A DNA stretch of 64,000 bases, from positions 81,607 to 145,606 of the forward strand of contig WHVA01000283.1 in NCBI GenBank assembly GCA_015179125.1, read 5' to 3'. Below, piece after piece: positions 52,711 to 63,768 of this stretch. Position 1 is the first letter of the stretch, and each line of letters begins with the position of its first letter. The stretch is from Gautieria morchelliformis (lineage: Eukaryota; Basidiomycota; Agaricomycetes; Gomphales; Gomphaceae). The notes beneath the pieces were generated by a model that saw only the letters and a list, made by a program, of their open reading frames with translations, searched no databases and was not told the origin of the DNA. Made by a program: the position numbers and the translations under genes.

Positions 52711-54056
52711 GTGGGTTGTGGGCGCTGCTGACCAATGCTTGGTCACCAGTTTGTCAGCGGAGCGCGCGCGAGCCCCTGGCCCTATCACCGGTTTACGCCG
52801 GTCTGCCGGCTCCAGGGCTCTCTCTTTAGGTCAGCCGCGAGCATGAACGCTGGTCAGCGGTCACGTGACCCGTTCACGACAGCGTATGAGCATGGTCCGT
52901 GCACGACGCGCGCGCGGTATAAAGGCCGCACGGTAAGGAGGGAACGCTAGGAACCTGCCCCACCGGCCATTCCTCTGTCCGCTGTCTGCTCTGTGCTCTG
53001 TCTGCTCTGTGCTCTGTCTGCTCTGTGCTCTGTGCTCTGTGCTCTGTCCGCTGTCTGCTCTGTGCTCTGTCTGCTGTCTCCTCCTTTAGCTGGCTGCCTG
53101 TCTATTGCTTGGCTGGCCCTCTATTGGTAGGTAATATGTTTTTTTTTATGCATTGCCATGTATTTTATTTTATTTGTAGTGGTAATTTTATTGTTTTTTT
53201 TTTCATCATAGTATTGTCACATGTGCATTATATTTTTATGATTTTTTTCGAAAATAGTTTTAAATAACATCCAAAGACTGCTGAAAAAAATGTATTTTAA
53301 TATCAATATTTTTCAGGGTTTTTTCGAAAATTGACATCAATAAGTTTCCTCTAAAATCAATGACAATAGATTCTGCTTTTAAATGTGGTTTGTTTTATTG
53401 TTTTATTTACTGTAAAGCTGCTTACCAGGCACTCCTCTCTGGCTATACTGGTGGCTGGCTTACTATGGCTTTGGCTGGGCTCTGGGTTTGTCTGTCAGTC
53501 TCTGGGCTTCTCTGGCTTTGGCTGGGCATTAATAACAGCTTCTGCTTCAATGTACTGTACTTTTTTGACATTTTTTCGCAGATATATGTCAATAAATTAT
53601 CCTGACTTTATGCAAATTGACAACAGCTCCAGCTTAAATGTACAGTGCATTTTTTTGACAGATTTCGAAAAATAGACAATCCTAACTTTGCTAAAATTAA
53701 TAACAGCTTCAGCTTACATGTACTGGACAGTTTTTTGACACGAAAAATAGATAATCCTATAATCCTGACTTTGCTAAAATTAATGAGCAGCTGCTTAAAT
53801 ATGGTTTCCTTTACTATTTTATTTATGTCTGTAAAATAGATATTGATACATGTCCCTGAGTTTGCTAAAAGTTAATGATAAGTAAAAGCCTCTGCTTGCA
53901 ATTATATCTCTAATATTCATTGTAAACCCTCTGTCATTCACTTATTTTGCTTGCATATACCATAATTTCACTTTGAGGCCCTTGGGGATATGCTACACTT
54001 GGGGGATGCATGTTATTCATGGGGCACTATGCATGGGGGACAAGCTATACTCGGAG
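52711..54056 (+). repeat. Unclassified composite repeat, copy B
   Basis: Direct copy of 49663-51484. Start GTGGGTTGTGGGCG, then GGTCACGTGACC, GGTATAAAGG, the CTCTGT array, the AT-rich part and TTCACTTTGAGGCCCTTGG. Long stretches of the AT-rich part (for example 53390-53600 against 50560-50770) are nearly identical to copy A. It differs by lacking the 16-bp pure array and most of the 21-bp minisatellite, and by a 70-bp insertion near 53900. Confidence 0.75.
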
Positions 54057-54936
54057 GACAAACAAGGGACTGTTGTGATAAACGCAATTATCTTACTCAA
54101 ATCATTTATACAAAAAGAAACTAATAAAAAAAAGAAGAAGAGAAAATCAAAACAAAAAAAAATCAAAAGAAACACAAACTACATTCACGATAGACGTCGG
54201 CGCAGACGACGATCACACGAATTTACGACACGCTATATTACCCATAGATCGGGTAATATACAGGAGTTCGAGCGTCGGCCACGTGCGGTCGATCAGGGAC
54301 GGCGCGCCTATCGGGTGATGGTATCAGCCATGACGTCGACAGGCGCCAGGCCATAGGTACCGAGGGGTACGGGCACCAAACGCCGCAGAGAATAGTAGAC
54401 TGCGCAGGGGTACAGGGTGTTGTGGAGTGACCTGAGAAAGTCATCTGCAACACATATACTCAATCAGCTGCCACACAAGAGAGGCACAGAGACAGCGGCC
54501 CCATCTCCAAGCCTAGCATTTATGCTAGGCAGGGCAAATATAGTATCATTCTCTATTCTAGCTCCATGACACGTCTCACTGGCTACTATCTCAGTATTAT
54601 GTTGACAGGGGCTTTGTATACTAGGTATAGACCCTTGCTCCAAAGCCCAGAGAATCCTAACATCATCCCCATCACCCCATGACATTATGACTGTTAATTA
54701 GTCACTCCCTAGTTACAAACAGCCTTCCCGACCCATTTATCTAGTATCTTGAGTACTAGTACTTACTACTAAAATAGTATAAATAGCTAGCACGAATGTA
54801 TGAACAAAATTATCCAGAATCGATTTTTTCTGCCTCCTGAAATTGCTGTAATCTTGTTTGATAGTTACAGAGCTCAGTTCTTAACAGTTTATTCCAAATC
54901 TTCGTTGAGAGTCTACTATCACTGTTTACTCTATAC
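54057..54936. other. Non-coding stretch left of the Gypsy element
   Basis: About 880 bp without a supportable gene. An A-rich tract lies at 54115-54175. Two strong inverted repeats occur: 54234-54260 (10-bp arms TATATTACCC/GGGTAATATA, 7-base loop) and 54511-54530 (9-bp arms GCCTAGCAT/ATGCTAGGC, loop TT). It does not continue the Copia found on the other side of the Gypsy. Confidence 0.5.
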
Positions 54937-55416
54937 TGTCAGGGGACACCCTGTTTTACATTTCCAGTTCCGACACCACACCCAGTTCCGACTCCATTTC
55001 CGACTCCGCTTCCGGTTCCGATTCCATCTCCGCATCCGCTTTCGGGAACGATTCCGCTTCTGGGAGAACTTCCACCAGTTCCGTTCGCCTTGCCAGTTCC
55101 ACTCCAATTTCCGACTTCCGCCCCGGAACAGTGTCGGAAATCAAACGACTCGCATAATAGGTGGCATCAAGGGTCGATCAAGGGTCAGGGGGATGCAGGG
55201 TTGATGGCGGGTGCCAAGTGTTGTCCCTGGCTGCGCAGCGTAGTATAATACGGGCTCGCTGACATTGGGGGTCCTTAGACTTTTCTCTTTGGATTTCCCC
55301 TTGTCAGGTGAGAACCCCCTCTCTTGTATGCTCTGTTCATTTATACATACTTTGGATTTCCCCTTGTCAGTTGTGTGGTAGTGTGATCTCCACGACTAGC
55401 CAGGGTTGCCCTTACA
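54937..55416 (+). repeat. Gypsy 5' LTR
   Basis: Begins TGTCAGGGGACACC, ends GGGTTGCCCTTACA. Internal CTTTGGATTTCCCCTTGTCA occurs twice, about 80 bp apart. No tRNA-type primer site is recognisable after it (GCAGAAAAGTCTC), so priming may be by another route. Confidence 0.93.
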
Positions 55417-55603
55417 GCAGAAAAGTCTCTCCCCTAGAGGACCGGCGGTCGTACTGCACATTGCATTCGCCATAGGTGCGTTCGGAATCGGAGACAGCGA
55501 CTCGGAGATCGCAACCTCTTCCGCACATACAGCGTACGACAGCCCCTCTTCTTACGTCGAGCTCCCAACCCCGGAAATCCCGTCCCATATTTCTCCTTCC
55601 AAC

Positions 55604-56779
55604 ATGGATCCGGACGATCGTCTTCGGAATATGGAGGAGGAATTGACGCGGAACCGGATGAAGACCGACGCGATTGAAACAGCCTTACAAGCGATTTTGG
55701 CTAAGTTAGATATTCCACAAGGTGGTGGAAATGAAATGCTGGACGATCCAGATTTCGGAAAAGCGGAACTAGCGGAAAAGAGGATGTCCGCGAAGTTAGC
55801 AAAGGTCAAACCCGCAACTCCGGCGGACTTTGACGGAGATCGGGAGAAGGGACGCGCATTCTTCAACACATGCAGCATCTACTTCGCAATTGTCGGAGAC
55901 CTCTTTCCGAACGACCAGGCTCGGATTCACTGGACATTGTCCTTTTTCAAATCGGACCGCGCAGCCCGTTTTGCAAACAAGGTGATCCGACATGAAGCAA
56001 AGGGCAAGGGGAACTACTTCCGGGACTGGGACGTGTTCGAGAAAACATTTTCCGACCAGTTCTGCCCGAAAAACGAGCAGCTCACAGCCCTTACAAAGCT
56101 CGAGGGGACGAGCTGGTACCAGGCCAAAGATCCGGTCGATGACTACATCGATCGCTTCCAGGAGCTCATCGACCTTGCGGAATATGACGACGACAAGACG
56201 ATCGTCATCAAATTCCGACGAGGACTTGATCCGACGCTCCAGAACCAAGTTGCGCTGCTTGGGGATGGAGCTCCGGATTTTGATGACCCGGAAGGGTGGT
56301 ACCAAGCCGCGCAGAAGGTTTCTCGGAACAGGGACACAAATGAGGCCTTCGTGGAGACGAGTCGGAACACGACACGCAGTTCCGCTCGTCCTACTCCACC
56401 TGTGCCAAAACCCGGAAGCGCATTCATTCCCACACGGAAATTATTTCCGATGCTTGCTCCGCCTGCTCCTATTAGGAACCATAGCCCTCCTCCCTCGAAG
56501 AGTGGCCCTGCCCCGATGGATGTTGACCGCATGCGCGGAAAAGGCCACGGAACTATCACCTGCTTCCGCTGCCGACAACCAGGCCACTATGCTCGCGAGT
56601 GCCCCCAAGCCTTTGATATCCGGCTTATGACCACAGAGGAGAAACTCGAGATCCTTCCAGAGTTCCTCGCACTTGCAGACATAAACGGAGTGCCCACTGC
56701 GGAAGAACTTTCCGAAAATGCGGAACATGGTCTACCGGAAGCGGAAGATGCGTCGGATTTTGTGACACGCAGCGGGTGA
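55604..56779 (+). CDS. Gypsy Gag
   Basis: 391 residues from MDPDDRLRNMEEELTRNRMK. I chose this ATG (55604) because the open frame upstream has no ATG and reaches into the LTR. The capsid-like retrotransposon Gag domain includes DFDGDREKGRAFFNTCSIYF and FSDQFCPKNEQLTALTKLEG. A zinc knuckle CFRCRQPGHYARECP is near the C-terminus. The stop TGA at 56777 overlaps the open pol frame, which begins one base upstream (56776). Confidence 0.9.
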   Translation: MDPDDRLRNMEEELTRNRMKTDAIETALQAILAKLDIPQGGGNEMLDDPDFGKAELAEKRMSAKLAKVKPATPADFDGDREKGRAFFNTCSIYFAIVGDLFPNDQARIHWTLSFFKSDRAARFANKVIRHEAKGKGNYFRDWDVFEKTFSDQFCPKNEQLTALTKLEGTSWYQAKDPVDDYIDRFQELIDLAEYDDDKTIVIKFRRGLDPTLQNQVALLGDGAPDFDDPEGWYQAAQKVSRNRDTNEAFVETSRNTTRSSARPTPPVPKPGSAFIPTRKLFPMLAPPAPIRNHSPPPSKSGPAPMDVDRMRGKGHGTITCFRCRQPGHYARECPQAFDIRLMTTEEKLEILPEFLALADINGVPTAEELSENAEHGLPEAEDASDFVTRSG

Positions 56780-59700
56780 GATGTGTGCCCCTGCTGCCTG
56801 TACATAACCGGTTTGCCTGTCTTGAAGTAGAGAATGAAAAGCCCCCACTCCCCTCACTTCGTACAGACCCACCGGATAAAGTCACACAAAAACCAAATCT
56901 GACACCCCGTCCATCCCGCATCCGCCCTTGGGAGAGACGCCTTCCGAAGCGCTATGTTGTTGCTGCCACCCCTGGCCCCAAGTCACTAGTCATTAAGGTA
57001 GAGATCCAGACGACCGATACGGCGGAAGTCAAATCCGGACCCGCCCTTGTCGATTGCGGGGCCACTGGTCAGTTTATGGACCGGGACTATGTGGAACGGA
57101 ACCGACTGACCACGCGGAAGTTGCAACGTGCAATCCCGGTGTTCAATGTGGATGGAAGCCCCAATGAGGCAGGGTCCATCACGGAGATAGTGGACACAAT
57201 TCTCCGCTACGATGGACACTCGGAACGCACTTCCTTCGCTGTCACCAGCCTGGGGAAGCAAGACATCATCCTCGGGTTTACCTGGCTTCAAGAGCACAAC
57301 CCGGAGATCAATTGGCAGACTCGGAAGGTACTGATGAGTCGGTGTCCAGCCAAGTGTCACATGTGCCGGTCGGAAGTGCGGAAGGAGCGCCAGGAGCAGC
57401 GGAAGACTGAACAGCTCATACAGACATGTCGTTCCGGCCCCCATCCACTGCTTGCAGAAGAAGACTCGGAAGCGGAATTTGACCCGGATCCCCCTTCCAA
57501 TTCCGATTCTGACGCCATCCGACTCGGCCTGGAAGGCACTCTGACGGAAGGGGAGCGCTTGCTGTACGTAAACCTTCCGCCGGAGGCGGAACACATCCGC
57601 GCCACCGGAAATATTTCGCAACGCCTTGCTGAAGCCTCTAAGAGGTATGATAGAGTGGAGGCGGAAATTCCGGAGTACCTGCGGGAGTTTGAGGACGTCT
57701 TTTCCAAGGAGTCGTTTGATACCCTGCCTCCACGGAAGCTGTGGGACCACGCCATCGAGTTGGAGCCTGGGTCAAAGCCCACCAACTGCAAGGTCTACCC
57801 GCTGTCACCCAAGGAGCAGGTAGAGCTCGATGCATTCCTTGCGGAAAACCTCCGTACAGGGAGGATCCGCCCCTCCAAGTCACCCATGGCATCTCCGGTG
57901 TTCTTCATCAAGAAGAAGGATGGCTCGCTCAGACTTGTGCAGGACTACCGGGCCTTGAATGTGATCACGATCAAGAACCGGTACCCCATTCCACTCATTT
58001 CCGAACTGATCACACAACTCCGCGGGGCGAGGTACTTCACTAAGCTGGATGTCCGCTGGGGCTTCAACAATGTCCGGATCCGAGAGGGAGACGAGTGGAA
58101 GGCCGCATTCCGCACCAATCGAGGACTCTTTGAGCCACAGGTCATGTTCTTTGGCCTCACCAACAGTCCCGCCACATTCCAGACGATGATGAATGACATT
58201 TTCCGTGACATGATAGCAGAAGGGGTTGTCTGCGTCTACCTCGATGACATCCTCATTTTCACGAAAACAATGTCCGAACATCGGGAAGTCGTGCGGAGAG
58301 TGCTGGAACGGCTCCGGGAGTACAACCTGTGTCTCAAGCCGGAAAAGTGCGAATTTGAGCGGACGCGGATAGAGTATCTTGGGGTGATTGTGTCGGAAGG
58401 GAAGGTGGAAATGGACCCAGTCAAAGTTTCCGGTGTATCGGATTGGCCCGTGCCGCGAAACAAGAAGGAGGTCCAGTCCTTCATTGGGTTTGTCAATTTC
58501 TACCGGCGGTTCATCAAGGACTTCTCCTGCCACGCCCGTGCCCTCTTCGACCTCACCAAGAAGGAGGTTGGATGGCGGTGGGGAGAGCCGGAACAGACTT
58601 CCTTTGACAAACTCAAGGAGCTGATCACTTCCGCTCCGGTCCTGATCTTTCCCGACGACTCTCACCCTTATCGAGTCGAGGCGGATTCTTCCGACGCAGC
58701 TACCGGAGCGGTCTTGTCACAGCAGTCATCGGAAGATGGTGGGGGGTGGCATCCGATTGCCTTCTTCTCTAAGAGCCTTAGTCCGGTCGAGCGGAACTAT
58801 GAGATCCATGACAAGGAGATGCTGGCAATCATCCGAGCGCTGGAGGAGTGGCGACACTTCCTCGAGGGTGCTCTATGCCCTTTGAGATCTGGACAGACCA
58901 CAAGAACCTCGAGTATTTCCGCACGTCTAAGAAGCTGAACCGACGACAAGCACGGTGGTCCCTACACCTGTCCCGGTTTGACTTCATGCTCCACCACCGC
59001 CCCGGCCGCACCATGGGCAAGCCCGATGCCCTATCCCGCCGCGCGGATCACGGAAGCGGAAGTGGAGACAACGCGGATATGACACTGCTCCGCCCAAGTC
59101 TCTTTGCAATCCGTGCCCTAGAAGGAGTAACTGCAGTTGGGGCGGAAGCGGAAATGCTCCGGGATATCCGGAGGCAGTACCGGAAGGGAGAGAAGGAGGA
59201 GTCGGTGGTGAAGGCAGTGGAGGAACTCCGGAAAGGGCACTCACGGTCTGTACGGGCAGCGGAATGGTCGAACGTGATGGACTGCTCCACTTCAGAGGCA
59301 AGGTCTATGTTCCGGGTGGGGCGGACCTCCGCCGTTGCATCGTGTCCCAGCACCATGACACACGGGTCGCTGGGCATGCTGGCAGGTGGAAGACGCTGGA
59401 GTTAGTGGCTCGGAATTACTGGTGGCCTCAGATGTCCCGCTACATCGGACAGTACGTGAAGACGTGTGACCTTTGTCTCCGAACCAAAGCGCAACGACGT
59501 CCACCCGTCGGAGAACTTGTTCCGCTCCCGATTCCCGAATCCCGCTGGGACACCATCAGTGTCGACTTCATCGTTGAACTCCCAGAGTCTCATGGCTACG
59601 ACGCGATCATGAACGTCGTGGATTCGGTGAGCAAGGTGTCCCACTTCATTCCGACGCACACGACGATCACAGCCCTCGGAGCGGCCCGCCTGTTCCTTGC

Positions 59701-60682
59701 ACATGTCTGGAAGTTGCATGGGCTCCCGAAGCAAGTTGTTTCCGACCGAGGTCCGCAGTTTGTCGCGGAACTGACTCGGGAGCTCTACCGCCTGCTCGGC
59801 ATAAAGCTGGCTACCACCACAGCGTACCATCCGCAGGGTGACGGACAGACGGAACGGGTCAATCAGGAGTTAGAGCAATACCTCCGCCTCTTTGTCAATG
59901 AGAGGCAGGATGACTGGGATGAGTTACTTCCGCTGGCGGAATTCCAATACAACAACCATGTCCATTCCGCCACACAACAGACTCCCTTCATGCTTGACTC
60001 CGGACGACACCCGCGGATGGGCTTCGAACCACGCCAGGCTGAGTCCCGACTCGAGACGGTGAATGAGTTCCGAGACCGCATGGACTCCACCCTTTCGGAA
60101 GCCAAGTCGGCCCTTGCGAAGGCCAAGGATGACATGGCAAGGTACTACAACCAACGCCGGGTTCCTGCCCCAGAGTACCAAGTTGGAGACAAGGTGTACC
60201 TAGATGCAAGTGACATCCGCACCACACGCCCTTCGCAGAAGCTTGCCCACCGCTACCTTGGGCCCTTCACAGTGACGCGGAGGGTTGGACGGAATGCATA
60301 CCGCCTCCGACTTCCGATGTCCATGTCCCGCCTCCACCCCGTCTTCAACGTGGTGAAGTTACTCCCTATGCTTGAGGACCCAATTCCACATCGGAAGGCT
60401 CATCCGCCACCTCCGCCAGAAATTGTAGATGGGGAAGAGCACTACGTGGTGGAACGGATCCTGGACAGCCGGTTTGTGCGAGGACGACTCCAATTCCTCG
60501 TGAAATGGAAGGGTATGGGTACGAGGAGAATTCTTGGGTCCCGGAGCAAGATGTTTCCGCTCCTGACAAACTCCGGGAGTTCTATAGGACACATCCAGGT
60601 GCCCCTCGCCGAATCCGCTCGCTGGCATTTCAATCCCTTGTGTCCCGTGCTTCGAGGACGCAGCACGCTAGAGGGGGGGTGA
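56776..60682 (+). pseudogene. Gypsy Pol (PR-RT-RNaseH-INT-chromodomain) with three frame breaks
   Basis: Protease ALVDCGATGQFMD. Reverse transcriptase FFIKKKDGSLRLVQDYRALN, TKLDVRWGFNNVRI, FFGLTNSPATFQTMM and the catalytic YLDDILIF. RNase H YRVEADSSDAATGAVLSQQ and [14 protein letters not shown]. Integrase [13 protein letters not shown] with CDLC, then DDE residues in [18 protein letters not shown] and VNQELEQYL. Chromodomain [20 protein letters not shown], then KWKG and [10 protein letters not shown]. The frame shifts near 58867, 59266 and 60512. Each time one G appears to be missing from a run of two or three G, and the next domain continues in the new frame. With near-identical LTRs, these breaks are either very young or sequence errors. 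A frame from 56776 to 58938 holds PR and most of RT/RNase H. Confidence 0.85.
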
Positions 60683-61160
60683 TGTCAGGGGACACCCTGT
60701 TTTCCATTTCCAGTTCCGACACCACACCCAGTTCCGACTCCATTTCCGACTCCGCTTCCGGTTCCGATTCCATCTCCGCATCCGCTTTCGGGAACGATTC
60801 CGCTTCTGGGAGAACTTCCACCAGTTCCGTTCGCCTTGCCAGTTCCACTCCAATTTCCGACTTCCGCCCGGAACAGTGTCGGAAATCAAACGACTCGCAT
60901 AAATAGGTGGCATCAAGGGTCGATCAAGGGTCAGGGGGATGCAGGGTTGATGGCGGTGCCAAGTGTTGTCCCTGGCTGCGCAGCGTAGTATAATACGGGC
61001 TCGCTGACATTGGGGGTCCTTAGACTTTTCTCTTTGGATTTCCCCTTGTCAGGTGAGAACCCCCTCTCTTGTATGCTCTGTTCATTTATACATACTTTGG
61101 ATTTCCCCTTGTCAGTTGTGTGTAGTGTGATCTCCACGACTAGCCAGGGTTGCCCTTACA
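60683..61160 (+). repeat. Gypsy 3' LTR
   Basis: Same borders as the 5' LTR. Differences: A/C in GTTTTaCATTTC versus GTTTTcCATTTC, and one-base length changes in CCCC/CCC, AA/AAA, GGG/GG and GG/G runs. Confidence 0.93.
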
Positions 61161-63358
61161 TACTACCTAAAAGCGAACGCTTTTGATTTGGGATAGGGTA
61201 GAGTCGGTTGTCATTTTCGTCAAATGTAATGTTTCTAGATACTTGAACGTGCTTTGAGGCTTTATTGTAGTACCTCCAGGCCTTTGCATGTTCAGCTACT
61301 CCGACGAATATATGTTCTTCTGCCTTTGGATCAAGTTTGGCTCGACGTTGATCCGGCACCATAACCCAGCAATTTGTCCCGAATCTCCCTAGATGTGCTA
61401 TGTTCGGCTTCTTGCCGAATAGTGCCTGGAACGGTGTTGCGTCATCTCCAAGTGCTCGCGTGGGTGATCGATTTTTGATATAACACGCGTAAGCCACGGC
61501 CTCGGGCCAGAGTATTTTTGGCAGGTTCTTGGCAAATATCATTGCACGTGCGTGCTCGAGTAAGGTCCGGTTGAGTCGTTCGGCGATTCCATTCTGGGCT
61601 GGGGAGTATGGAGCTGTGGTCTCCATGATAATGCCATATTTGCAACAAAATTCCTTGAAATTTTATTGACATATTCCCCTCCATTTATCCGAGCGAAACC
61701 TCTTTCAGTTTCTGACCTGTTTGGGTCTCGAGGAATGCCTTGTACGTCTCGAAGTGTTTGAGCGCTTCATCTTTGGTGCTCCCAAAATAGATTACGGTGT
61801 ACCTCGATTTGATGTCCGTGAAAGAATAAAAGTATTTCTCACGCGATGGTCCCTCGGTCTGGGCAGGTCCCCATACATCGGATACTGTTAGGTCACCGAC
61901 CTGTTCTACAGTGTCCTCGGCTCTTTTGGGGAACGGCTCCACATGCCGTTTGCCTTGTATGCATGCTTTGCATTGGCTCGGCTCGGTTGACTCGTCGATC
62001 TCGAGTCCAGTAACTAGGTCGTTAGATTTCAACAATTTTATGGAGTTTATGTTGACGTGCCCTAGTATCCTGTGCCATTTGTCCCATGACCGTCCTTTTG
62101 CCGCTGCGGCAAAGTCCCGTGCCTCGACTGATCGAGTGACTCGTGCCTTCATACAGAACAGCCGCCCACGCTTCTGTCCCTGTGCGAAGGTAACTCCGGC
62201 GCGTGATTTGAATTCGACGCCGGTGCCTGAAAATGTGGCCGTGTTGCCCTTATCAGTTAAACGCCCTACGCTGATAAGGTTGTTCGGCGCATCTGGTGCG
62301 TGTTTGACGTCACGTAGTTCGATCGTGTTCGTCTTGGCGCCGATCTTGAATTCCATGTTATATAGTGCCTCGGCCTTGTGTATGTAGTACCGCACCGGGT
62401 GAAATTCCTTTCGATTTCAGATGGTTCCTCGGCATAGCTAGCGAAATCATTTCGGCTTCTAGCTATGTGTTGTTGCCGCTGAATCGGCTAGCCAGTCGGA
62501 TGCAGATATAGCACTGTATGCTACCTCCTTAGATACAAATGCGAAGTCCTTTTCTTCTGCTTGTTTGACTGTTTCTTTGTTCCCTGATTTGAACCATTTT
62601 GGCGCTTGGCCTTCTTTGCCGCCACCTTTCGCCCAACAGTCCTTCACGTAATGACCCTTCTTGCCGCAATTTCGGCACTTTCCCTTTGTTGCTCCTGAGT
62701 CATCTTTCCTGGCCTGTGACGTTGTTGCGCCTTAAGCGCCGTCTGCCGTGCCGATCCAGCTTTCCGTGCTCGATCCTCATCGAGGACCCGAGCTATTAAT
62801 ATATCAGCTGTTGTCCCGGCTCCACTGGCGTTTACTGCCGTAATAAACGCCGACCAAGAATCTGGTAATGACGTCAGCAACGTGTTCGAGAACTCGGTGT
62901 CACTGATGTAATGCCCCCGCGCATTCAATTCCTGTTGGAATGCCGCGGAGCTTGCGTACGTGCTCCTCCATGTTCGCGCCGTCCTCGGCAAGCGTCCGGA
63001 AGAAATCTCTTCGGAGATTTACAATTCCCACTGCTCCCTTAGATTCGAATATGCTTGTAGACTAGTCCATACAGCAAATGCAGACATCGTCTGATTGATG
63101 TAAACTAGTTGTTCATCGGCAACTCTGAGGCAAATCTCTTTTCTAGCTTTCTTGTCCTTCCTTCTCCAATCGTCGAATCTCCTGCTGCTCGTCGCAGTGA
63201 CGTTGTCGGCATCTGCCGGTCTCGGTTCGTCTCCCTGCGATAGCCACGTCCACAGATTCTAAGTCATCGGAGTATCCACTCGAGCCGCCGGCGCCACGCC
63301 GCGTAATTATCCCGTTCAAGGGTCGATCTTGTACGTGTTGTTGCTACTCGACATCGTC
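61161..63358 (-). pseudogene. Copia Gag-integrase remnant with several frame breaks
   Basis: Pieces in order: Gag start near 63350 (MSSSNNTYKIDP), Gag middle (SDTEFSNTLLTSLPDSWSAF), zinc knuckle end KDCWAKGGGKEG, protease WLADSAATTHS, GAG-pre-integrase WHRILGHVNINSIKLLK with CKACIQGKRHVEPFPKRAED, integrase core FTDIKSRYTVIYF, then in another frame PYSPAQNGIAERLNRTLLEH and ending NRLYPIPNQKRSLLGS. At least five frame changes and internal losses show real decay. The sequence stops where the Gypsy 3' LTR begins. Confidence 0.82.
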
Positions 63359-63418
63359 GATCGTATTGAGTTATTGGAGTATAGAGCGTAGTTAGGTTTG
63401 TAGTAGTTAGTTATGCGC

Positions 63419-63430
63419 GGGCCCATAACC
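63419..63430 (-). other. Primer-binding site, initiator tRNA-Met half-molecule type
   Basis: GGTTATGGGCCC on the minus strand, directly after the LTR end, identical to the site in the first Copia. Confidence 0.75.
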
Positions 63431-63768
63431 TGTGGAACGAAGGAGATATAATAATCTGTTATACTACAATCTCAAGTAGATCGTTCTGCCTTATATACAA
63501 AATATGATGTCCATTGTATTACCAATCTCTTCGAGCTGCTGTGCCGATGCGGTGCCGGTGTACCAGCAACCCGGGGATCGAGAGCGATCTCGAACCTCCG
63601 GCTAAGTGCGTGCCGGCTCTGCCTTGGCGGTGTCATCGTCCCGATTACTAACAATGGCCGTGGGCCATGATACACAAACCGTGACTTATATAGTCGTGGC
63701 CGGCTCTTCGGAACTTGTGTGATGTAACCAAGTCTTCGGACGAGGCTGACTAAGAGCGTTTCATAACA
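63431..63768 (-). repeat. Copia LTR (second element)
   Basis: 338 bp on the minus strand from TGTTATGAAACG to CGTTCCACA, with a TATA-like TATATAAG inside (about 63684-63691). The start agrees with the TGTTAT start of the first Copia LTR. The outer border is inferred. Confidence 0.65.

Larger units (their letters stand above)
54937..61160 (+). mobile_element. Gypsy (Ty3-type) chromovirus, full length
   Basis: Two LTRs of 480 and 478 bp bound gag and pol. They differ by one substitution and four single-base indels, all in mononucleotide runs, so the insertion is recent. A purine tract (60670-60682, AGAGGGGGGGTGA) precedes the 3' LTR. Flanks are TATAC on the left and TACTA on the right: no matching duplication. 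A C-terminal chromodomain places it with chromoviruses. Confidence 0.93.
61161..63768 (-). mobile_element. Decayed Copia retrotransposon, 5' part only, opposite orientation
   Basis: Read on the minus strand: LTR (63768-63431), primer site (63430-63419), Gag remnants, zinc knuckle, protease region and integrase, ending at the Gypsy border. Reverse transcriptase and RNase H are absent on both sides. It is related to the first Copia (same GHVNI, CIQGK.HVEPFPKR and SPAQNGIAERLNRTLLEHAR) but clearly another lineage. Confidence 0.85.
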
